48,882 bases of DNA from Nanobdellati archaeon (GCA_019429005.1 JAHYJR010000002.1:104852-153733); one strand, 5' to 3'; counted from the stretch's first letter, positions 17,172-27,651 are shown. Numbers and translations are program-made. The notes: a model not told the origin generated them from the letters alone.

Positions 17172-17197
17172 TAATGCAAACCATAACTATAACAAAC

Positions 17198-17231
17198 CTT
17201 TTTCTTTTTTTTCTTTTTTTATTTTCATTTC
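17198..17231 (+). terminator. T-rich terminator
   Basis: Several T-runs (5, 8 and 7 T's) follow the exported protein gene and precede the next promoter. Archaeal RNA polymerase terminates on such tracts without a hairpin. Confidence 0.5.
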
Positions 17232-17263
17232 CATATTTAAAGCTTAAAATATAATCTAGATTT

Positions 17264-17857
17264 ATGCGTTTCACATACAAAGACTTCAAAATTGAGCTTT
17301 CAGAAGATGTCTATGAACCCTCAGATGACACATACCTTCTTGCAGACGCACTTAAAATCAAAAAAGACTCAAAAGTGCTTGAAATCGGAACAGGCACAGG
17401 AATAATCGCAATGATTGCATCCAAAACGGCTAAACAAGTAACTGCAATAGACATTAATCCTGAAGCTGTAGCTCTTGCTAAACAAAATGTAAAAATAAAT
17501 AACATACAAAATATAAGCGTAATACAATCAGATCTTTTCAACAATATCAAAGACTCTTTTGACACGATAATATTCAACACACCATACCTCCCACAAACTG
17601 AAGACCAACACATTGAATCACCAATAAACCACGCCTGGGATGGTGGTCCTGACGGAAGAACCGTAATAGACCGATTCTTAAACGACTTTAAAAAACACCT
17701 CAATAAAAACGGCACATTATATCTTGTAGAATCAACACTTTCATCATATAATAAAACATTAGAATTTCTTAAAAAAAATGATTTTGATACAAAAGTGATT
17801 GCAAAGAAAAATCTTTTTTTTGAAACAATCGTTGTAATTAAAGCAAAATCTAAATAA
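17264..17857 (+). CDS. HemK2/Mtq2-like class I methyltransferase
   Basis: A 197-residue SAM-dependent methyltransferase, probably modifying the GGQ glutamine of aRF1. It shows VYEPSDDTYLLADAL, the SAM loop LEIGTGTGIIA, AIDINPEA, and the substrate motif as FNTPYLP; orthologs usually have NPPY, so the first Pro is Thr. Short single-domain length matches archaeal and eukaryotic HemK2/Mtq2. Box A TATTTAAAG lies about 27 nt before the ATG, indicating a leaderless mRNA. Stretch 17858-18072 is AT-rich and holds no gene that I can see. Confidence 0.85.
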   Translation: MRFTYKDFKIELSEDVYEPSDDTYLLADALKIKKDSKVLEIGTGTGIIAMIASKTAKQVTAIDINPEAVALAKQNVKINNIQNISVIQSDLFNNIKDSFDTIIFNTPYLPQTEDQHIESPINHAWDGGPDGRTVIDRFLNDFKKHLNKNGTLYLVESTLSSYNKTLEFLKKNDFDTKVIAKKNLFFETIVVIKAKSK

Positions 17858-18087
17858 TAATTAGAATTATAAATCTAAATAATAAACATAATGTATGAAT
17901 TGATTAAATAATAGATTAAATCAATAGATAAAACTAACAAATAAAATAATAGATAACAATAACCTTCTAAAACTAAGATTAAAATCCAATTTGAAAACTA
18001 AATAAATACCGTATAATAAACCATAATAAACCATCACATAACCAATATTCCTAAATATATATATACAACCAGATGACAAAGATAATT

Positions 18088-21060
18088 ATGGAAAAAAAGT
18101 ATGCAATTATAGCCATAATTCTCCTTATTTTGACTGCAACAATCTCCTCAGTATCAGCTATGGAACAAAAAGTTATAATGATACCTTATTACATCAGCCA
18201 AAATACACCTTTCTTTGCATGTGCAAAACTAGATAATTCAATATGTATAGAAGGCACTGAACAATTCACATATACTTATGGAAGTACAACGTATAGAGAA
18301 CTCAGACCACTTGAAGAGATTATTGAACCACTTGGATTTGATTACTATTCAGAATATTGGTGTAAAGAACTTAATCCAATTTATGCAATGACCGATTTCC
18401 CTAAAAGTGATACAACCGTAACAAAAGGAAGCAGTACTGTTTGCGAGATTGATTATGTTAATTATACAATAGATTTTCTCGAATATACAAATCCCTCTTT
18501 CAAAATAAAATATCATACTCCAACCGGAACTGTTACAGACTGGTATAATCTAACAGATACGATAATACTTGATACAACAACAAACAAAAAAATATGGTTT
18601 AGAGCAATCCGTATAGGTGCAAGTACATTTTTAGACCTATCATGTAATTCTGATGCAAACATCCTAATGCCAATATCAAAAATAACAATAAATGGATCTT
18701 GTGAAGACAAAGATATTGCAGAACATAACTTACAATGGAGTGAAACAGAAACATTAGTTATTGATAATGTCACAATTATTTTTGAAACAAATACAAGCCA
18801 ACTTAACTACAGTATATTACAAGAACAAAATATGACAATAACTGCCACACTTTTCAATAAAAATGGTGAAAAAAGCACAGGAAATATCTATTATAGCCTA
18901 CGAAGCATAACAGGGCCAGTCTTTATAAAAGGCGAACTCATCCTTAATACAACATCACAAAATTATTATAACTCTATATATATACCACCAGAATATCCAG
19001 TAGGCATAATTGAACTAGAAGCAAAAGACATATCAGGATACACAGGCGGTATTAAAACGATTTATAAGACAATACCATACGATTTCAACCTTAGCATAGC
19101 AGACGATAACATAAATACAGATTTTAATTATTTCATAAAAGATCAAGTACCAATAACATTTGAAATAGATAATAAATATGGTACTATATACAACATAACA
19201 GGCACTTTAAAATACCTAAATACAACATCATCTGAAAATGAACTTACAGACCTAAACATGCAAAATAATGGTGGTAAATATCTTTTTAATATCCCGGGAG
19301 ATCAACCTGGAGAATACATAATTGAAATTAATGTAAAACATTCAACGGGATATAATATGACATATTACAGATATTTACATGTAATGGGTTTTTCATTTGA
19401 ATTGTTTGTACCAAAAACATGGATACAAGGCGACATAATAGAAATTTTCACATGGGTTGAAGATGCAAGAAATGTAAGTGCAAAATCTATTGATAGTAAT
19501 ATCACATATAGTAAAATAAGAAAACCATCTGGCTCTGAAGACATAATTACTGAAGAACCAAAAGCACCTACAGACTATAAACATAAATTCTATTATACCA
19601 CATTAAATTCAACAGAATTAGGATTTTATACAGTAACAATCAAAGCTACAGACATATACAATTATTCTTATGAGAAATCATATCCATTCTATTTAGGTAC
19701 AAACTACAAAAATGAATTTATAGAAATCACAAAACCACCAGAATTAAATGTGACAACTTTCAAAATAATTGAAGGTAACATAACCATCAAAAACATAAAA
19801 AACACTAAAATTTATGATATCAATGTAAAAGTAAATGCATTCTCAGAATATCTTTCAGTCAACATAAGCGATATGCAAAAAGACCTTGAATCCCAAAATA
19901 CTACAAATTTCAAATATATAATTATACCAGATAAAAATATACCATCAGGCAATAATACTGGAGAAATAGAGATTACAGTAAATAATGTTTCAATACGTAT
20001 ACCTATAGAAATTGAAGTAGATCTTAAAGGATATATGACAACAACACCAACAAAAGTTGAATTTGATACAATAACCCAAACAACAATATCAAAATCAATA
20101 AACCTAAAAAATACAGGTTACTTAATGCTTAAGAATGTAAATGTAGAACTTACAGGAAACATCACAAACCATTCAACAATAATATTTACAGAGAAAAATA
20201 TAACAATAGGTAATGATTACAATATAGAGCTTAATTTCAATTTTAATAACCCTGGTTATTATGAAGGCCTAATAAAAGTAAAATCAGAAACATCCGAAAC
20301 CAATCAAATAAAAATAAAAATAACAGTCTATAACAATTTAGATTCAAATATTGAATCAATGTTCTCTGAAATCAGCAACCTTCAGATTAATTTAACCGAA
20401 CTTGAAACATATAATATAAATCTCTATAACCTAACAGAGAGAATGATAAATATAATAGGAAACCATTCTGAACTTGAAGATTATTATGATGCAAAAAATT
20501 ATTCTGAAAGTAAAAAAATCTATGATCAATTACAGATAGAACTAAACGCAATCAAATCAGAATATAATGTAAAATACCAAGAATTTCAAAAAAGCCAACA
20601 GCCAGTTGAAAATGATGGTTTTTGTGAAGCAAAAGAATTATGTTCAAGCCAAGATTGTATGTTTTCTGCAAGATGCAACCCTGTTGTTTGTGGTGATGAC
20701 ATTTGTGACCTTGGAGAATGTACTACATGCCCAACTGACTGCAATCCAATCATTTGTAATACAGCAGTACAAACAGATGATACAACGGATTCAATAACAA
20801 ACAAAAAAGATGATAATACATCCACAAGTTCAAGTAGTATAATAAAAATCGTAATGGCTATATTTGGACTTATAATATTAATAGTCGTAGCAACAAGCAT
20901 AATACCTATAAAAAACACATCAACAAATGATAATAACAATAATAATAATGAAAATAATACAGGACAAGAACAACAACAATCAAAAGAAACCATAACTGAA
21001 AAAATCGAACAAACTGTAAATAATATAAAAGATAAAATAAACAATCTACTAAACAGATAA
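18088..21060 (+). CDS. Large surface protein with Ig-like repeats, Cys-rich stalk and C-terminal anchor
   Basis: About 990 residues, Sec-exported (EKKYAIIAIILLILTATISS, cleavage near VSAMEQ). The long ectodomain is beta-rich with several Ig/CARDB-like modules and very many Asn-x-Thr/Ser sequons, suggesting N-glycosylation. A helical segment follows (about 745-830), then a Cys-rich motif (CEAKELCSSQDC...CGDDICDLGECTTCPTDC, shown in parts), common in archaeal surface proteins. A membrane helix (IIKIVMAIFGLIILIVVAT) and an Asn/Gln-rich and charged cytoplasmic tail end it. Topology suits an S-layer or adhesion protein. The ATG at 18088 is favoured because the TATA string at 18053-18065 lies about 28 nt before it. 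Confidence 0.75.
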   Translation: MEKKYAIIAIILLILTATISSVSAMEQKVIMIPYYISQNTPFFACAKLDNSICIEGTEQFTYTYGSTTYRELRPLEEIIEPLGFDYYSEYWCKELNPIYAMTDFPKSDTTVTKGSSTVCEIDYVNYTIDFLEYTNPSFKIKYHTPTGTVTDWYNLTDTIILDTTTNKKIWFRAIRIGASTFLDLSCNSDANILMPISKITINGSCEDKDIAEHNLQWSETETLVIDNVTIIFETNTSQLNYSILQEQNMTITATLFNKNGEKSTGNIYYSLRSITGPVFIKGELILNTTSQNYYNSIYIPPEYPVGIIELEAKDISGYTGGIKTIYKTIPYDFNLSIADDNINTDFNYFIKDQVPITFEIDNKYGTIYNITGTLKYLNTTSSENELTDLNMQNNGGKYLFNIPGDQPGEYIIEINVKHSTGYNMTYYRYLHVMGFSFELFVPKTWIQGDIIEIFTWVEDARNVSAKSIDSNITYSKIRKPSGSEDIITEEPKAPTDYKHKFYYTTLNSTELGFYTVTIKATDIYNYSYEKSYPFYLGTNYKNEFIEITKPPELNVTTFKIIEGNITIKNIKNTKIYDINVKVNAFSEYLSVNISDMQKDLESQNTTNFKYIIIPDKNIPSGNNTGEIEITVNNVSIRIPIEIEVDLKGYMTTTPTKVEFDTITQTTISKSINLKNTGYLMLKNVNVELTGNITNHSTIIFTEKNITIGNDYNIELNFNFNNPGYYEGLIKVKSETSETNQIKIKITVYNNLDSNIESMFSEISNLQINLTELETYNINLYNLTERMINIIGNHSELEDYYDAKNYSESKKIYDQLQIELNAIKSEYNVKYQEFQKSQQPVENDGFCEAKELCSSQDCMFSARCNPVVCGDDICDLGECTTCPTDCNPIICNTAVQTDDTTDSITNKKDDNTSTSSSSIIKIVMAIFGLIILIVVATSIIPIKNTSTNDNNNNNNENNTGQEQQQSKETITEKIEQTVNNIKDKINNLLNR

Positions 21061-21144
21061 GTATACTTTTTAAAAATAAGACATTCTATATTATACTACT
21101 TAATTATAAAACAATAAATTGAAAACTAAAGGGAGGGAATTCTT

Positions 21145-22236
21145 TTGTCAGAAATTGAAGATAAAATACAAAAAATAGAAGATGAACTTGCGATTACTCC
21201 TTCAAATAAAGGAACTCAAGGACATATCGGACTCCTTAAAGCTAAAATTGCTAGACTTAAAGACGATCTTGTTGTAAGAAGTTCCCAAAAAACAGATGGT
21301 TACGGTTATTCTGTAAAAAAATCTGGAGATGCAACAGTTATATTACTAGGTTTTCCTTCAGTTGGAAAATCAACACTCATAAATAATATTACTAATGCAG
21401 ATTCGCCTGTAGCTGGATATGAATTTACAACACTTAATGTAATTCCAGGCATTATGGAATATGAAGATACACACATACAAATACTAGATATCCCTGGTAT
21501 AATTGAAGGTGCTTCAGAAGGTAAAGGTAAAGGAAAACAAGTTCTTGCCGTATCAAAAATGGGAGATATTATACTCATCATTGTTGATGTATTTAAGACA
21601 CATCAACTTGAAATAATCAAAAAGGAATTATATAACGCAGGAATTAGATTAAATGAAAAAAAACCAAAAGTTAGAATTAAAAAAACTGGAATCGGTGGAA
21701 TATTAATAAACAAAACTGTAAAACTTACAAAAATAAATTATGAAACAATAAAGTCTATACTTACAGGTTTTGGAATACTTAATGCTGACATACTTATACA
21801 AGATGATATTGATGATAACCAATTAATTGATTGTATAGCTGGAAATCGTAATTATATCTCAATGATGGCCGTACTTAACAAAATAGATCTTGTAGACAAT
21901 GAAACATTAAATAATATTAAAAAAAACATTTCAGATGATCTTATATGTATTTCTGCAGATAAAAATCTAAATATAGAACAATTAAAAGAACATATTTATA
22001 AACGTCTTAATTTTATTAAAATCTATACAAAACGTATTGGAAAAAAACCAGATATGAAAGATCCAATAATACTTAAAAAAGGTTCAACAGTTGAAGATGT
22101 ATGCCTCCATTTACATAAAGATTTTGTAAAGACATTTGAATATGCAAAGATTTGGGGAGATAATGTTAGGTTCCAAGGGCAGAGAAAAGACCTAAATCAT
22201 GTGTTATCTGACAAGAACATAGTTGAACTGCATTAA
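21145..22236 (+). CDS. DRG/Rbg-type GTPase with TGS domain
   Basis: A 363-residue developmentally-regulated-GTP-binding-type protein that associates with ribosomes in other organisms. A helical N-terminus is followed by YSVKKSGDATVILLGF, G1 GFPSVGKST, G2 around YEFTTLNVIPG, G3 DIPGIIEGASEGKGKG, G4 NKID and a C-terminal TGS domain (DPIILKKGSTVEDVCLH onward). The start is a TTG (read as MSEIEDK) after a GGGAGGG site. Together with the YchF-type protein it gives two TGS GTPases in the window. Confidence 0.9.
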   Translation: MSEIEDKIQKIEDELAITPSNKGTQGHIGLLKAKIARLKDDLVVRSSQKTDGYGYSVKKSGDATVILLGFPSVGKSTLINNITNADSPVAGYEFTTLNVIPGIMEYEDTHIQILDIPGIIEGASEGKGKGKQVLAVSKMGDIILIIVDVFKTHQLEIIKKELYNAGIRLNEKKPKVRIKKTGIGGILINKTVKLTKINYETIKSILTGFGILNADILIQDDIDDNQLIDCIAGNRNYISMMAVLNKIDLVDNETLNNIKKNISDDLICISADKNLNIEQLKEHIYKRLNFIKIYTKRIGKKPDMKDPIILKKGSTVEDVCLHLHKDFVKTFEYAKIWGDNVRFQGQRKDLNHVLSDKNIVELH

Positions 22237-22255
22237 ACAAGTAATTTAAACATAA

Positions 22256-22714
22256 TCACTCAGATTCTTTGCGTTCAGATACGTCCTGCTTTTCAATAGA
22301 AAGGTCATGCTTCTCTTTATTTTTAGGTTCCTTATCCTTTTTAAAAATAGATTCATATATTGACGTAAAAATCCAAATTACAGAATTACCTATAAAAATA
22401 AGTATATTAAGTGGTACCAATATAACTTTACCTGTAAAAATACTAGCACTAATCATTATTCGTATTATCTCATATATAAGATACAATAACATACCAAATA
22501 TCATAAAATTAAATGATGTTGAAAGAGAAAGCTCAACAAAGCCGCTGATACCAAAAATATTATTTATTATAAAAGGTACAAATCCCAAAATAAGACCAGC
22601 AAAAACTGTTTTTATAAATAACTTAACTGCTTTGAGCATAATAAATATGAATCCTAAAAATCCAAGTATAATAAAAAACCATAAAAGATTATTTCCAACT
22701 AAAAATTCAAACAT
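22256..22714 (-). CDS. Multi-pass membrane protein, unknown
   Basis: A 152-residue protein with about four hydrophobic helices (around 8-27, 30-55, 68-88, 95-115) and a highly charged cytoplasmic tail rich in Lys and Glu. No motif or family is recognised. A TATTTAAG string about 27 nt before the ATG suggests a leaderless mRNA. It converges with the DRG gene. Confidence 0.6.
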   Translation of the reverse strand: MFEFLVGNNLLWFFIILGFLGFIFIMLKAVKLFIKTVFAGLILGFVPFIINNIFGISGFVELSLSTSFNFMIFGMLLYLIYEIIRIMISASIFTGKVILVPLNILIFIGNSVIWIFTSIYESIFKKDKEPKNKEKHDLSIEKQDVSERKESE

Positions 22715-22791
22715 AATAATCTTTAGAGAGTATAACTTAAATAGTTAACAGATATGTACAAAACAACTAATTCAAGTAATAAAAAGTATAT

Positions 22792-22821
22792 CAATTGATT
22801 ACAAACCAATTGATTACAAAC
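22792..22821. repeat. Two 15-bp direct repeats
   Basis: CAATTGATTACAAAC twice in tandem, with a degenerate third copy behind, in the gap 22715-22858 upstream of the membrane protein gene. Function unknown. Confidence 0.7.
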
Positions 22822-22858
22822 ATATCAACTAATTACAATAAAAACCAATTAATTCTAA

Positions 22859-23560
22859 TTATGCAGGAGTCTTCAATAATGTTGATTTGATAATACCATC
22901 TCCTAAAAAGGTAAATGAACTTTTATCTCTCATTATAAAATCACCTTTAAATGACATAATATCTATAACACTCTCTTTTGATAATTGATATGTAATCTTA
23001 TCTGATTTATCAGTAACATTGATCTCACCAAAAACAGATTCCATATGTACATCATTTACAGGAATATTATCTAGACCCATATAAACAATTGTAAGATTAT
23101 TTGCTTCTAAAGAAAGAAGATTCTTATGACTCATTGTATTATCATTAACTTTAATCATAAGCGCCTTCCCGTTAATACTAACCTTATCAGTAACATGAAT
23201 AGTACCTGTAAAATTCACAATCACAACAAGATTATTATCTGAAGCAACAAAAATACCGTTTACAAGAAAAGGCATATTTGGCATAGAAAAATTAAGTTCT
23301 ATCATAGATATGGGTTCTTTAGCAATTATAACAAAATCCTGGACTTTATATGGTTCAAGCTCTGCTGAAAATGAAACAGTCTTTGATTCAGAAAAACCTG
23401 AAATCTTTTGAACTAATGAAAAACCCATTGGATTATCAAAAAGAGAATCAAAATTAAAATCAAAACCAGTACCATTATCACCATCAACCAAGACTGAAAA
23501 TGAAAATGTAAGCACAAAAGCTCCAATAACTGCAGCAAAAAGCGTTTTATAATCTACCAT
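22859..23560 (-). CDS. Exported beta-rich protein, unknown
   Basis: About 233 residues with an N-terminal signal or anchor (YKTLFAAVIGAFVLTFSFSVLV) and a beta-rich ectodomain of repeated strands such as GTIHVTDKVSINGKALMIKV and NLTIVYMG. The repetitive short strands suggest a beta-solenoid or sandwich, but no family is recognised. GATGAT lies just upstream of the ATG at 23560 (MVDYKT). It is divergent from dph2. Confidence 0.6.
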   Translation of the reverse strand: MVDYKTLFAAVIGAFVLTFSFSVLVDGDNGTGFDFNFDSLFDNPMGFSLVQKISGFSESKTVSFSAELEPYKVQDFVIIAKEPISMIELNFSMPNMPFLVNGIFVASDNNLVVIVNFTGTIHVTDKVSINGKALMIKVNDNTMSHKNLLSLEANNLTIVYMGLDNIPVNDVHMESVFGEINVTDKSDKITYQLSKESVIDIMSFKGDFIMRDKSSFTFLGDGIIKSTLLKTPA

Positions 23561-23637
23561 AAATATCATCATATAATATTATTATATATATTATAGTGTC
23601 TGTTACTTTAAAAATTTTCGATAATAATAAAGTTATT

Positions 23638-24600
23638 ATGGTATTTATAAAAAAATTCAAAAAATCTGAAGAATTTGAAAAGATTAAATCCTTTATCAAT
23701 AACAAAAACGCAAAAAAAATAGCTTTACAACTACCCGAAGGATTAAAAACACAATCTAGAGAGATTATAGACAGTATAACAGATCTTGACTGCGATGTTT
23801 TATTATTTGCAGACCCTTGTTTTGGTGCTTGCGACATACCAGAAGATTCAGCAAAACAACTAAACTGTGATGTAATCATACATTTTGCTCATTCTAAATA
23901 CCTTAAGAACATAAAAATACCTATACTATATGTCGAATACAGAACAGATAACAATAAAGAAATAATTGAAACACTTACTAAAAATATAAGTAAATTAAAA
24001 GAATATAGTTCAATAGGTCTTATAACAACATTACAACACATTAATTCTCTTGATAACGTAAAAGAAATCCTAGAAAAAAATAACATTAAAACATATATAG
24101 GTAAACCAAAACTTGCAACATACAAAGGACAAATTTTAGGATGCGATCAATCAAGTGCAAAAGACATAACTGAAAAAGTTGAATGTTTCTTATATATAGG
24201 CTCAGGCCTATTTCATCCATTAGGTGTCGCAAGAGATCAAGACAAACCAGTATGGATACTTGATATTGAAAAAAAAGAATTAAATCATCTAAAAAAAGAA
24301 TATGAAAAATATTATACAAAAATAATATTAAAAAAAGCAAAATTTGATATAGCACAAAATATAGGTCTTCTAGTATCTACAAAAAATGGACAAATGGATA
24401 AAAATATCAAACCAATAAAAACTAAATTAGAAGCACTTGGAAAAAAAGTATATGTACTAGTAATGAACCATATCTCTTACGATAAAATGGAAGGTATAGG
24501 TATTGATTTTCTTATAAACACAGCCTGCCCACGACTTGAAGAAGATCTTACCTTTGACAGACCACTTCTAAACTGGAATACCTTAAAGCAATATCTTTAA
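23638..24600 (+). CDS. dph2: Diphthamide synthesis protein Dph2
   Basis: A 320-residue radical-SAM-like enzyme with a noncanonical 4Fe-4S cluster that starts diphthamide formation on aEF2 by transferring a 3-amino-3-carboxypropyl group from SAM. The three cluster cysteines are in ADPCFGACD, LGCDQSSAK and NTACPRLEEDL, spaced as in the archaeal enzyme. A box A-like CTTTAAAAAT (23606-23615) lies about 27 nt before the ATG at 23638; the longer frame from 23596 would start upstream of the transcript. Confidence 0.92.
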   Translation: MVFIKKFKKSEEFEKIKSFINNKNAKKIALQLPEGLKTQSREIIDSITDLDCDVLLFADPCFGACDIPEDSAKQLNCDVIIHFAHSKYLKNIKIPILYVEYRTDNNKEIIETLTKNISKLKEYSSIGLITTLQHINSLDNVKEILEKNNIKTYIGKPKLATYKGQILGCDQSSAKDITEKVECFLYIGSGLFHPLGVARDQDKPVWILDIEKKELNHLKKEYEKYYTKIILKKAKFDIAQNIGLLVSTKNGQMDKNIKPIKTKLEALGKKVYVLVMNHISYDKMEGIGIDFLINTACPRLEEDLTFDRPLLNWNTLKQYL

Positions 24601-24698
24601 AAAGATATATATGAAAGTTTAACAAGAATTATAATTAATTAGTAAATCAATAAGATATATAAAGACGTTTACATAAAATGTAATCATTGGTGTTTAAT

Positions 24699-24971
24699 AT
24701 GAATGTGACAATTAAAAATGAAAAAAATTCCCTTGTAGTAGAAATGACAGAAACTAAACATACATTACCTAATATGTTAAGAGTAGCATTATGGGAAGAC
24801 CCAACAGTCACACTTGCAGCTTATGAAAAAAAACATCCATTAATGGGAAACCCTACATTAATCATAAAAGCAAAAGACCCAAACAAAGCACTTTTAAATG
24901 CAATTAAAAAAACAGAAACTGATTTAAAAGATTTTGAAGACTTATTTAAAAAAGCAATGAAAAAAGCTTAA
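24699..24971 (+). CDS. rpoL: RNA polymerase subunit L (Rpb11)
   Basis: A 90-residue subunit that pairs with RpoD (Rpb3) in assembly. The motif HTLPNMLRVALWEDPTV, then AAYEKKHPLMGNPTL, is the L/Rpb11 signature. TTGGTGT precedes the ATG at 24699; the upstream in-frame TTG overlaps this site. T-rich DNA at 24972-25010 should act as terminator. Confidence 0.95.
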   Translation: MNVTIKNEKNSLVVEMTETKHTLPNMLRVALWEDPTVTLAAYEKKHPLMGNPTLIIKAKDPNKALLNAIKKTETDLKDFEDLFKKAMKKA

Positions 24972-25117
24972 TTTTTTAAAACTTTTTTTATTTTTAAATT
25001 TTATTTTTTATATAAATTATATTTTATATAAATATTTATATTTTTTATATAGATTTATCTTTATTCTAACATTTAATTATAGACACAATTATTAAAACAG
25101 CATCTAGAACAAAATTC

Positions 25118-26341
25118 TTACTCATACCTTAATGCATCCACAGGATTCAACCCAGCAGCCTGTCTTGCAGGAATAACGCCAGAAACACAGCCCACAACAA
25201 ATGAAAATATAAGAGCACCAAACAACAACTCAAAAGATAGATACGCACTAATATAACCCGGACCCATTACATAAACCGCAATAAGTTCAACACTTTTACT
25301 TATACCTACCCCTATTAAAACACCAACAGTACCACCAACAAGACCAAGTACACCCGATTCAATAAGAAATATCATCATTATATCATTATTTTTTGCACCT
25401 ATCGCTTTCATCAAACCGATATCACGTGTACGTTCTAGAACTGAGGTATACATAGTATTCATAACCCCAATACCACCAACTATAAGAGATATTGCAGCAA
25501 TACCAATAAAAACAATCTGAATAATTGCAAAGATACTTAAAAAACGTTCAATAATCTCAGTAGGTGTTGAAATCTTAAAATCTTCCTCACCAACCTTAAC
25601 ATTCCTACTTTTTCTAAGACTATATTCTATATCATTTGATACTTTTGTAACATCAAAACCTGCTATAGTCTTAACGAAAATACTTGAAATCATATCAGGC
25701 TCATCCAATAATTCACGTGCCACATCAATAGGCATCCTAATCATTTTATCATGTAACGGACTTCCGCTCTTTTTCTGTATACCAACAACCTTGAAATCCT
25801 CATTATTAACAGTTATAACATTCCCCACATCGACATCTTTGATAAAAGTATCATAAGCAAGAACAGGACCGATTGAAACTTTATATTGATCACTACTATC
25901 TATAGTCCTTCCAAGTTCAATTTTAAAAAAATCCATTGTATTTAAATACTTACTAGTCTCTGTATCAACAGGTGTACCAAATAATATCACATAATTAATA
26001 TCACCTTTAAATTCTGCCAAAACTGGCATTATCAAGACTTCGGATACAACATCAACCCCCTTAACACGATTAATGACATCAATATCTTTTTGTGTTAACT
26101 TTGATGGTGTCATATCAGCTGACGCTGGCGTACTAGTCATCCCTGAACCAGGTGTTATAACAAGACGATCTGTACCAATTTTCTGAAATTCGGACAGAAC
26201 AGCTTCCTGCATCCCAAATCCTAAAGATATTAAAGAAACAACTGCAGCAATACCCACAATTATACCAATCATAGTAAGCCATGATCGTATACCTTTGTGT
26301 CTGATATTGCCTATAACCATACTAAAATAATCTAATATCAT
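25118..26341 (-). CDS. MacB/FtsX-type ABC transporter permease
   Basis: A 407-residue permease with one N-terminal membrane helix (SWLTMIGIIVGIAAVVSLISL), a large extracytoplasmic domain (about 45-270), and three C-terminal helices including GIAAISLIVGGIGVMNTMYTSVLERTRDIGLMKAIGA (in parts), typical of FtsX/MacB. Such proteins act as mechanotransmission devices on surface lipoproteins or peptides rather than as classical channels. It is third in an operon; its ATG overlaps the stop of the CARDB-like gene by 4 nt (ATGA). Confidence 0.9.
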   Translation of the reverse strand: MILDYFSMVIGNIRHKGIRSWLTMIGIIVGIAAVVSLISLGFGMQEAVLSEFQKIGTDRLVITPGSGMTSTPASADMTPSKLTQKDIDVINRVKGVDVVSEVLIMPVLAEFKGDINYVILFGTPVDTETSKYLNTMDFFKIELGRTIDSSDQYKVSIGPVLAYDTFIKDVDVGNVITVNNEDFKVVGIQKKSGSPLHDKMIRMPIDVARELLDEPDMISSIFVKTIAGFDVTKVSNDIEYSLRKSRNVKVGEEDFKISTPTEIIERFLSIFAIIQIVFIGIAAISLIVGGIGVMNTMYTSVLERTRDIGLMKAIGAKNNDIMMIFLIESGVLGLVGGTVGVLIGVGISKSVELIAVYVMGPGYISAYLSFELLFGALIFSFVVGCVSGVIPARQAAGLNPVDALRYE

Positions 26342-27591
26342 GCTTTTTTATCCCTCTTATACCTGTATCCAGCATAACCAAGGATTAAAACCACAATAAA
26401 TATCAAATATCCTGAATTAAACGCTTTTGGTTTAAGCATAAATTGTTCAGCTTCAGCTTGAGTATATAACGGCACTGTCACATATTTAATTTCAGTATAT
26501 ATGCCATTATTAGCATCAAGATATTTTAATGTAATTGGAAGCTCTAAATCATCACCATCTATACCATTACTAAATACATGTATATTAAACTCAGCTGTAT
26601 CATAATCATCTGATTCAAGATCACCGACATATACATTTTTTGAAGACAAAACAGTATAATCATCTGATTCCCCTAAAGAAATATCAAGAAGTTTAATATC
26701 AATAATACCCTTATTAATTATACTAACATACAACAAACCAGTATCACCTGATGTTAATATCTCTGTGTATTCAAGACCAACATAAATATTTGGTTTTCCA
26801 CCAATAACAATACCAATTACAGACGATTTAGAAAAATCATTTCCAACTAAATCAGTATAAGTAATCGTTACAGGTACCTTATAAACACCAGCACTCGCAC
26901 CTGGTATTGCAATTATATTAAATACTGCTTCAGATGACTTTCCAGCTGTAAGTTTTCCTAAACGTACCTCTGAAATAGAATCAACTGGTGCAAAAGGTGT
27001 AGCTGTAGTTGAAATATCAAGAGCAACAACAATATCATCTATTATTGACACACCATTATTTTTCAAAATAATCTTTATGCTACCCACAGAACCTGGACTA
27101 AGATCATCAACAGATACGGATTCAACATCAATTTTTGCTTTCTTTGTAAGAACTTGTATATCAAAAGTCTCAACAAAACTGATACCAAAATCATCACTGA
27201 CTTTATACCTAAGACTCAATTTATTTAAACCCTCAATTGCATTATCATCAACTTTAACCCTATAACTTACAACTGCATCTTGTGCAATCCCAAGAGACCC
27301 TATAGACTTAATAGGCTTTTCAGATGTATCAAGTGAAAAAGGAAAACTAGGAACAAATTCAATACTAACATTTTTTGCAGGAGAATTACCTAAATTTTCT
27401 ATTTTAAACCAAGTCTCAAAATACTGACCAGGCTGTGCTGGATCAGGTTCATTTTTCATATTGGTCAAAACAACTGATGCAGATTCACCACTTACAACCG
27501 CAAAAGATGATGGCACCATCAAAATGATTGTAAAAGACATAACAATCATAAACATTACTAATTTTTTAATTAAAGATTTTTCTATTTTCAT
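26338..27591 (-). CDS. Exported CARDB/COG1361-type protein of ABC operon
   Basis: About 417 residues: signal peptide (LVMFMIVMSFTIILMVPSSFA), three to four CARDB/Ig-like beta domains (GQYFETWFKIENLGNSPAKN, LKNNGVSIIDDIVVALDIS, LYVSIINKGIIDIKLLDIS), and one C-terminal membrane helix with a basic tail (YRYKRDKKA). COG1361-type proteins often sit between the ATPase and permease of archaeal MacB-like systems and may be the outer partner. GGTGAG lies three bases before the ATG at 27591, fixing the start. Confidence 0.8.
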   Translation of the reverse strand: MKIEKSLIKKLVMFMIVMSFTIILMVPSSFAVVSGESASVVLTNMKNEPDPAQPGQYFETWFKIENLGNSPAKNVSIEFVPSFPFSLDTSEKPIKSIGSLGIAQDAVVSYRVKVDDNAIEGLNKLSLRYKVSDDFGISFVETFDIQVLTKKAKIDVESVSVDDLSPGSVGSIKIILKNNGVSIIDDIVVALDISTTATPFAPVDSISEVRLGKLTAGKSSEAVFNIIAIPGASAGVYKVPVTITYTDLVGNDFSKSSVIGIVIGGKPNIYVGLEYTEILTSGDTGLLYVSIINKGIIDIKLLDISLGESDDYTVLSSKNVYVGDLESDDYDTAEFNIHVFSNGIDGDDLELPITLKYLDANNGIYTEIKYVTVPLYTQAEAEQFMLKPKAFNSGYLIFIVVLILGYAGYRYKRDKKA

Positions 27592-27651
27592 AAACTCACC
27601 ATAATCATAAATTACTATAATATATTTTATCAAACAATAATATACTATTTA

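Noticed and set aside
16571-17179. A 202-codon minus frame opposite the exported protein at 16.6-17.2 kb
   Set aside because: The plus frame has signal-anchor structure and a GGTGAT site; the minus frame is a hydrophobic mirror without a start signal.
20586-21044. A 152-codon minus frame at the end of the large surface protein
   Set aside because: It is antisense to the Cys-rich, membrane and Asn-rich parts of a coherent plus-strand protein.
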